Shown one piece after another: positions 59,262 through 64,000 of a DNA stretch of 64,000 nt. The stretch is taken from contig JBDSZL010000071.1 of NCBI GenBank assembly GCA_039925145.1, positions 1 to 64,000 of the forward strand, read 5' to 3'. The notes under the pieces are model-generated. The model saw only the letters and a program-made list of their open reading frames with translations, did no database searches and was not told where the DNA came from. Source of the stretch: JBDSZL01 sp039925145 (GTDB taxonomy: Bacteria > Acidobacteriota > Vicinamibacteria > Vicinamibacterales > SCN-69-37). Within the stretch, counting starts at the first letter, position 1. Every line of letters starts with the position of its first letter. The position numbers and the translations under genes are program-made.

Positions 59262-61217
59262 TCAGGTCCGCGCGCGGAGGCGCCATCGATCCAGGTTGTC
59301 AATGGCCAGAGGGGCCAGGTCGTCGGCGGGCGCGAAATCGAACACCGCCGCATAGAACGCAAGCTCCGCCTCGAGGCTCCGGACCGTGGACGCCGCCTGC
59401 CGGAAGCCGTGCTGCTCGCCCTGGAACATGACCAGCGCCACCGGCAGCCCTTTGGCGCGCACAGCATCTGCCATGGTCTGCGCTTGCGCGGGCGGCACGA
59501 CGGGGTCTTCGGCGCCCTGCAGGAGGATGAGCGGGCACGAGAGTCGATCGACGGCGTGGATCGGCGAACGCGCCCGGTAACGGTCCTTTGCGGCGGGATA
59601 CGGTCCGACGAGTGTGTCGAGATAGCGCGCCTCGAATTTGTGTGTGTCGCGCGCGAGACTCTCGAGGTCGCTGACACCAAAATAGCTCGCCGCCGCTGAG
59701 AAGACGTCTGGGCGAAACGCCAGCGCGGCGAGTGCCGTGTAACCACCAGCGCTCGATCCACGGATGATGAGGCGGGCGGCGTCTGCGAGACCCAGGCCGA
59801 CGAGATGGCGCGCGGCGGCGACGCAGTCGTCGACGTCAACCTCCCCCCACCGGCCGTTCAGACGCTGGCGATAGGCGCGGCCATAGCCCGTGCTGCCTCC
59901 GTAGTCCACGTCCACGACTGCAAATCCACGGGTCGTCCAGAACTGCAGCGCCAGGCTCAGAGCTGCGGACGCAGCCCCTGTGGGGCCTCCATGGCTCACC
60001 ACGATCAGCGGGGGTCGCTCATCGTCGGCCGCCCGGCAGTGGGGATGGCGAGGCGGATAATAGAAGGCACGTGCGGTGACGTCCTGTTGAGTCGGAAACT
60101 CGATCGTCTGAGGCACAGAGAGATAGCTGACATCAACCGTTTCAGCGGCTGCCGATCGCACCGTGTCGACCGCACCGGTCGAGAGATCGATACACACGAC
60201 CGCGTCGGTCGCCGTGGGTGACGAAGCCACGCACGCCACCCACATTGAGTTCGCGACCACCATCGCACCCGGCTCGATGTCAGGGGCGAGCGTTCTGAGC
60301 GTGCGGCTTGCCGGGTCGAGAACAGCCAGCCTCCAGCGTCCGTCCATCGCGTAAGAGACAACCAGCGACGTGCCGGCGAACGACCAGGTCGTGGTCCCCA
60401 ACTGCCAGAGCGGACGCCCGAAATCCGCTGCCATCGGGCAGATCGCTTCTGCGGGAGAACTTTCGTCCGCTCGCTGCCGGTACAGATTCCACCAGCCGCT
60501 GCGGTCGGATACGAAATAAATCGTGCCGTCTGTGGACCACTCCGGATGCATCACCGACTCACGATCGCTGCCTGCCACCCGGCGGTGGCGAGCCGTCCCA
60601 CCGCCCGGCAGGACGTCGGCCACCCAGAGTTCGGTCCCATCCCAAGGCATCTGCGGATGTCGCCACGACAACCAGAGCAGCCGGGTGCCGTCGGCACTGA
60701 ACCTTGGTGCCGCATAGAAGTCCTCTCCAGCCACGAGGACCTGCGGCGCGGTCGAGCCTCCACCGAGCATGACGCGCACGAGGGTGTTCTCGGGCTCCTG
60801 CGAGACGCGCGAGTGGTCTTCCCTCACCCACACCATCCACCCGCCAGATGGATGTAGGTCGCCATCCGCGTACCGCCAGGGTCCGACCGGTGTGAGCGGC
60901 CGGATGTCGCCGTTTTTGATGCTGTATAGCCGCTGGTCGGAGAACTCGGAGAAGACGACCTGTCCATCCGCGATGAGGTAGGCGCCTCCACCATACTCGT
61001 GCACGCGAGTGCGCACATTCATCGCCGGCGGTGTGACTTCGGCAATCGCGCCATCGGCGCCACGCTTCATGAGCACGTTACGGCCACCCTCTGCCGGCCG
61101 GCCTTCGAGCCAGTAGGCGTCGGGACCATCGAGCGCGACTGCCCCGAGGCGCAGCGAACCTGCACCCACCGACCGCGCGCTGATTGGAGACTTCCAGGTG
61201 CCGTAGGGAGCGATCAC
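59262..61217 (-). CDS. S9 family (prolyl-oligopeptidase-like) peptidase
   Basis: A 651-residue cytoplasmic serine peptidase without signal peptide. Residues 20-360 are a beta-propeller with repeated WSTDGTIYFVSDRSG-like blades, and residues 370-650 an alpha/beta hydrolase domain. The nucleophile is Ser489 in RGSSAGGYT, the Asp is in LQGAEDPVVPP (about 575), and the His in GEQHGFR (about 610). SHGGPTGA supplies the oxyanion hole. The layout matches dipeptidyl- or acylaminoacyl-peptidase-like members; specificity is unknown. It precedes the GDSL gene in the direction of reading and follows a DUF1841-like gene by 30 bases. Confidence 0.92.
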   Translation of the reverse strand: MIAPYGTWKSPISARSVGAGSLRLGAVALDGPDAYWLEGRPAEGGRNVLMKRGADGAIAEVTPPAMNVRTRVHEYGGGAYLIADGQVVFSEFSDQRLYSIKNGDIRPLTPVGPWRYADGDLHPSGGWMVWVREDHSRVSQEPENTLVRVMLGGGSTAPQVLVAGEDFYAAPRFSADGTRLLWLSWRHPQMPWDGTELWVADVLPGGGTARHRRVAGSDRESVMHPEWSTDGTIYFVSDRSGWWNLYRQRADESSPAEAICPMAADFGRPLWQLGTTTWSFAGTSLVVSYAMDGRWRLAVLDPASRTLRTLAPDIEPGAMVVANSMWVACVASSPTATDAVVCIDLSTGAVDTVRSAAAETVDVSYLSVPQTIEFPTQQDVTARAFYYPPRHPHCRAADDERPPLIVVSHGGPTGAASAALSLALQFWTTRGFAVVDVDYGGSTGYGRAYRQRLNGRWGEVDVDDCVAAARHLVGLGLADAARLIIRGSSAGGYTALAALAFRPDVFSAAASYFGVSDLESLARDTHKFEARYLDTLVGPYPAAKDRYRARSPIHAVDRLSCPLILLQGAEDPVVPPAQAQTMADAVRAKGLPVALVMFQGEQHGFRQAASTVRSLEAELAFYAAVFDFAPADDLAPLAIDNLDRWRLRART

Positions 61218-61247
61218 GGATCTACACGGCTGCCCGTCGAGAGATCG

Positions 61248-61631
61248 TCAGACGTCTCCGCCGTTTCGCCATCGCAACGCCGTCAGGTCTGCGAGCCCCG
61301 ACAGATACGAACTTGCCAGCCCGGCTTTGTCGGTCGGCGACTCGAGCGCCGCCGCCAGCTCGCTGACGAGCACAGACCCAAGGGCGTGAATGGAATCGTG
61401 CCTCATCAGACCCTCGCGTTGCAGCCGCGCGTGAGTGTCGACAACGACTGGCTCACCGAGCGCCAGCTGATTTTCGACAGCCACGTGAATGGCCGCGTGC
61501 AGCCGTGCATTGGCGACCGCAATCCGAGCCTGGCGATGATAGGTCATCACCGCCACGAGCTTGTCGCTGTCATCGGCGCCCATCCACTCCTCGGCCGGTG
61601 GCGCAACGTCCGGGTCGTAGTCCTGCACCAT
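61248..61631 (-). CDS. DUF1841-like small protein
   Basis: A 127-residue helical soluble protein. The pattern HRQARIAVANARLHAAIHVAVENQLALGE (about 32-60) and GLMRHDSIHALGSVLVSEL (about 73-91) matches the conserved helix pair of DUF1841 proteins, with His residues at regular spacing that may bind metal. Function is unknown. It lies 30 bases before the S9 peptidase start and could be read with it. Confidence 0.65.
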   Translation of the reverse strand: MVQDYDPDVAPPAEEWMGADDSDKLVAVMTYHRQARIAVANARLHAAIHVAVENQLALGEPVVVDTHARLQREGLMRHDSIHALGSVLVSELAAALESPTDKAGLASSYLSGLADLTALRWRNGGDV

Positions 61632-61676
61632 ACGTGAACGGTCCGAGCAATAGTGAAGCGCGGTTTTGCGATCAGA

Positions 61677-61955
61677 TCAGGTGCGCGGCGAGTCGCGCAA
61701 GTGCGCGTCTTTGATCCGTCCGAGTGCGCGATCGACCGACCGGGTCAGCTTGTCCAGAGCGCCGGCCAGAGCCTGTTCGACGCCGGCGGCCTGATGCGTC
61801 ACCGCGATCGGAGGCAAGCCGGCGAGCCGGGCCTCGATCGCGCAGCGCTTGTCGAAGTCGTTGGACTTGGCGCTGCTGTTCTCGTCGGTGAAGTGCACTT
61901 CGACGCGCGTGATTCGTTCGCCAAAACGCGCCAGAGCCCCGGGCCATGCCCCCAT
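61677..61955 (-). CDS. HPF/RaiA-family ribosome-associated protein, 5'-truncated
   Basis: A 92-residue product. ALARFGERITRVEVHFTDEN (8-27), then KRCAIEARLAGLPPIAVTHQA, matches the core of small ribosome hibernation factors (HPF/RaiA), which bind the 30S decoding region. Complete members have about 25 more residues at the N-terminus forming the first beta-strand and helix; here a TAG directly precedes the ATG, so that part is absent. The gene starts 4 bases after the stop of the GT2 gene. It may be a relic, or a shortened form that is still translated by coupling. Confidence 0.65.
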   Translation of the reverse strand: MGAWPGALARFGERITRVEVHFTDENSSAKSNDFDKRCAIEARLAGLPPIAVTHQAAGVEQALAGALDKLTRSVDRALGRIKDAHLRDSPRT

Positions 61956-61959
61956 CTAA

Positions 61960-62949
61960 TCACGGGGGTGAGTGGTCGGTCGACTGCGGACCCGTGGGGC
62001 GCTCAGGAGGCACGTCGGCACCGCCGCGGACGATTTCACGCACGACCGCCTGCGGCCGCTGGTTGATCGTCAGAAACATCCGTCCGATGTACTCGCCGAT
62101 CAGCCCGAGCAGCACGAGCTGCGTGCCCGAGAACACCAGCAACGCCGCCATGATCCAGCCGAAGCCGTAATCAGGCCCCTGATCGCGCAGCCACAACCGG
62201 AACACGACCACGAGCGCGCCTAACCCCGCGACCGCCAGCACGAGCCCCACGAACGTGGCCAGCCGCAGTGGCAGCACCGAGAAATTGAGCCACGCGCTCA
62301 GCCAGAGCCGCACCAGTCGCCGAAGGGTGTAAGTACTCGTGCCCGCCTTGCGCGCTTCGTGCCGGACATCGACCGATCCGATGCGCTGTGTCACCTGCAG
62401 CAGTAATCCGTCGATGTACGGATAGGGGCCCGCGTAGCTGGTGACCTGCTGCGCGACGAACGCCGTCACGCAGCGGAAGCTCGACAGGTAGAACCCCTGG
62501 GGCTTGTCGAGCGCCCAGTCGGTCATTCGATTGGTGAACCAGCTGCCGACATTGCGAAACATCGAATGCTGCTTCATCGGGTAGTGCCCGAAGATGACGT
62601 CGAGCCCGGTTGCCACGGCATGACGCCACAGCCGGGCGGCCTCCGCGGGTGGATTCTGGCCGTCGTCGTCGAGGTTCACGATGTGCAACCCGCGCGCGTG
62701 CCGCCATCCGGTCAGCACCGCGTTGTGCTCGCCGTAGTTGCGCGCGTGCTCAATCAGCGTTATGGGTACGCGCATGTCGCGCATGAGGGCGCGGCAGACC
62801 TCGCTGGTGCCATCGCCGCTGCCGTCGTTCACGAGGACGATCTCGTGACCACCTTCGATCGTGAGCGACTCGATTTCTCGCACAACCGTGCCGATCGTCT
62901 CGGCACTTCGGTAGAGCGGAATCACGAACGTCAACGCGGGAACAGACAT
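61960..62949 (-). CDS. GT2 family glycosyltransferase with C-terminal membrane helices
   Basis: A 329-residue protein of the polyprenyl-phosphate sugar synthase type (DPM1/GtrB/ArnC-like). The GT-A domain begins FVIPLYRSAETIG (8-20). The nucleotide-sugar DD is in HIVNLDDDGQNPP (about 88-100), and LSSFRCVTA is typical of this subgroup. Two hydrophobic helices near 230-290 anchor it in the membrane. Such enzymes make polyprenyl-phosphate-linked sugars used by GT-C transferases outside; a link with the GT-C-like gene at 26-28 kb is possible but not supported by proximity. Confidence 0.9.
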   Translation of the reverse strand: MSVPALTFVIPLYRSAETIGTVVREIESLTIEGGHEIVLVNDGSGDGTSEVCRALMRDMRVPITLIEHARNYGEHNAVLTGWRHARGLHIVNLDDDGQNPPAEAARLWRHAVATGLDVIFGHYPMKQHSMFRNVGSWFTNRMTDWALDKPQGFYLSSFRCVTAFVAQQVTSYAGPYPYIDGLLLQVTQRIGSVDVRHEARKAGTSTYTLRRLVRLWLSAWLNFSVLPLRLATFVGLVLAVAGLGALVVVFRLWLRDQGPDYGFGWIMAALLVFSGTQLVLLGLIGEYIGRMFLTINQRPQAVVREIVRGGADVPPERPTGPQSTDHSPP

Positions 62950-63010
62950 ATCGGGTTGGGGCGCCCGATGTTAGCACGCAGGCCGACGGCTTTTCAGGGC
63001 ACTCAGTGCG

Positions 63011-63691
63011 CTAGCGGACTTCAATCTCGACCACCTGTGTGTCCACAGTCGCGTCGATGGCGGAGGCGGTGGAACCGGGATCATGCCAGAGGAAACGTCC
63101 CGGCTCCGAGCCTGTGACGACGACCTCGAGCCAGCCGCCCGAGTGCCGATGTGCCGGCATCCGTTCCCCCGCACGCAGGACGATGCGGCTGGCGAGAACG
63201 CGGGTGTTGTCGACGACCACTTCGTGGCCGGGGGCGCCGGCCGGTGTCGCAGGTGCCGCATCGGCGCGGATCGGCGTCAGCAGCTCGACGTCGAAGATCC
63301 TGATGGGATGGTCGCCGACGTTGGCGACGCGGTGAGTGTACGGCGGGTGCGCCGAGTTGAACACGACCCTCCCGACCGGCGGCGTCTGAATGAGGCCATC
63401 GGCGCCGGGCAGGTCGACGCGCGTGGGGCCCGTGGCCAGCCGAACGGAGACGTTGTCGTTGGAGTGGGTGTGAAACAGGCTGACGTAGCTTGAAGGCAAC
63501 ACCACATCGAGCAGGCGCAGGCTGGCGTTTTCGAAAACAGGTCGGTGCTGCGGCTCACGCTCGACCGGGACGGGCGACTGCGGGAGCGAGCCTAGCAGCA
63601 CGACGCTGGCGCATACGGCCGTGCAGCTGATGCTGCGAGCACGTACGAATCTCGCGCGCAACAGGCCGCCGCGCCCTCCGTTCAGTTCCAC
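63011..63691 (-). CDS. Exported cupin-like protein
   Basis: A 226-residue protein with an N-terminal hydrophobic segment (about 20-38), then two cupin-like halves. The first has SLFHTHSNDNVSVRL and the second RMPAHRHSGGWLEVVV, whose His pairs are the probable metal ligands. This bicupin arrangement recalls proteins of quercetinase or pirin-like type, but I cannot assign a reaction. The apparent start is a GTG at 63691. It lies 21 bases after the DinB-superfamily gene, so it is probably its operon partner. Confidence 0.65.
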   Translation of the reverse strand: MELNGGRGGLLRARFVRARSISCTAVCASVVLLGSLPQSPVPVEREPQHRPVFENASLRLLDVVLPSSYVSLFHTHSNDNVSVRLATGPTRVDLPGADGLIQTPPVGRVVFNSAHPPYTHRVANVGDHPIRIFDVELLTPIRADAAPATPAGAPGHEVVVDNTRVLASRIVLRAGERMPAHRHSGGWLEVVVTGSEPGRFLWHDPGSTASAIDATVDTQVVEIEVR

Positions 63692-63712
63692 AACGTGCAG
63701 CCGCGCAGAGGG

Positions 63713-64000
63713 CTACCGCTCGGTGCCACGCGACACGACCCGAGCGTGATCGGCTGGCTTCTCCATCGTTGGCTGCCGGTTGTACGCGTCCGACTGGCCC
63801 GGTGGAATGCTGAGGTACGTCCAGTCGCGCCCACGAATGGCTTTCGCAACGTAGACAATTTGCCCGACGTGGTAGCTGCAGTGCGCGAGCGCGCGGTGCA
63901 ACGCGTCGCCAACAGGCAGCGCCTGCCCGCGGATGGTCACCGTCTGGTCGAGCGTCTGTGCATCGAGCGCGTCGAGTGCCTGGAGCACCGCATTCCACCC
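63713..64000 (-). CDS. DUF1572 (DinB superfamily) protein, 5' end outside the window
   Basis: The visible 96 codons are open to the window edge and encode the C-terminal part. IRGQALPVGDALHRALAHCSYHVGQIVYVAKAIRG contains the His residues and the HVGQIVY motif of DUF1572, followed by DWTYLSIPPGQS, the family ending. By analogy this is a four-helix metal-binding bundle of unknown function, as in the DinB gene at 30526. The gene begins beyond base 64000, so a GTG at 63988 should not be taken as its start. Confidence 0.8.
   Translation of the reverse strand, partial: GWNAVLQALDALDAQTLDQTVTIRGQALPVGDALHRALAHCSYHVGQIVYVAKAIRGRDWTYLSIPPGQSDAYNRQPTMEKPADHARVVSRGTER

Overview
The window is high-GC, densely packed bacterial chromosome with no rRNA, tRNA, phage or insertion sequence that I could recognise. 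The gene content is core metabolism plus surface functions: an arginine cluster, a complete-looking histidine operon except hisE, a lysine/diaminopimelate operon, GTP-type PEP carboxykinase, GlnRS, a large TonB-dependent-receptor-like outer membrane protein with a carboxypeptidase-regulatory-like N-terminus, secreted M16 and cytoplasmic S9 peptidases, and many small GNAT, DinB and cupin proteins. This mix, with the archaeal/yeast-type aspartate-semialdehyde dehydrogenase and short tandem repeat families between genes, suggests Acidobacteriota, perhaps Vicinamibacteria. That placement is inference from style, not from a marker gene.

Layout: 1-3 kb holds a GT-A-like protein, a TMEM175-type channel, RpiB and a GNAT. 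At 3.1-12.1 kb is the arginine regulon: argR-argG-argH read left and argC-argB-argD-argA-argJ-argF read right from a shared regulatory gap. Each side of that gap has two ARG-box-like palindromes, one lying on the start codon. A HAD phosphatase follows, then hisI-G-D-C-B-H-F-A (12.9-19.1 kb), preceded by a 23-codon leader peptide with six His codons, a terminator hairpin and a fitting antiterminator: a textbook-style histidine attenuator. At 19-23 kb are an SDR39U1 protein, a relic of a molybdenum-hydroxylase gene, a CxxC thioredoxin-like protein, a protein with a basic tail, APS reductase (cysH) and ychF.

At 23.3-28.7 kb a tightly overlapping four-gene unit (GT-C-like membrane protein with a PKD-like tail, small membrane protein, SGNH-like protein, MBOAT acyltransferase) looks like a surface-glycan acylation system of unknown substrate. 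28.8-37.6 kb is mixed: methyltransferases, DinB, a peroxiredoxin, a PEGA/outer-membrane pair, glnS and ada. 37.7-42.9 kb is the lysine operon asd-lysC-dapB-dapA-M20 deacylase. Upstream of asd lies about 250 nt of leader with a good promoter, an intrinsic terminator and a 14-nt segment perfectly complementary to the terminator loop.

From 43.2 to 44.7 kb, two arrays of a 36-bp palindromic repeat bracket a secreted alpha/beta hydrolase, each starting right after the stop codon of the gene before it. The rest holds the outer membrane receptor, murI, an M16 peptidase, TSUP and MHS-type transporters, pckG, GDSL and S9 hydrolases, a 5'-truncated HPF-like gene, a GT2 glycosyltransferase and a DinB-superfamily gene cut by the window end. 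Heptamer tandem repeats of one related family occur at 41.8 kb and 58.4 kb.
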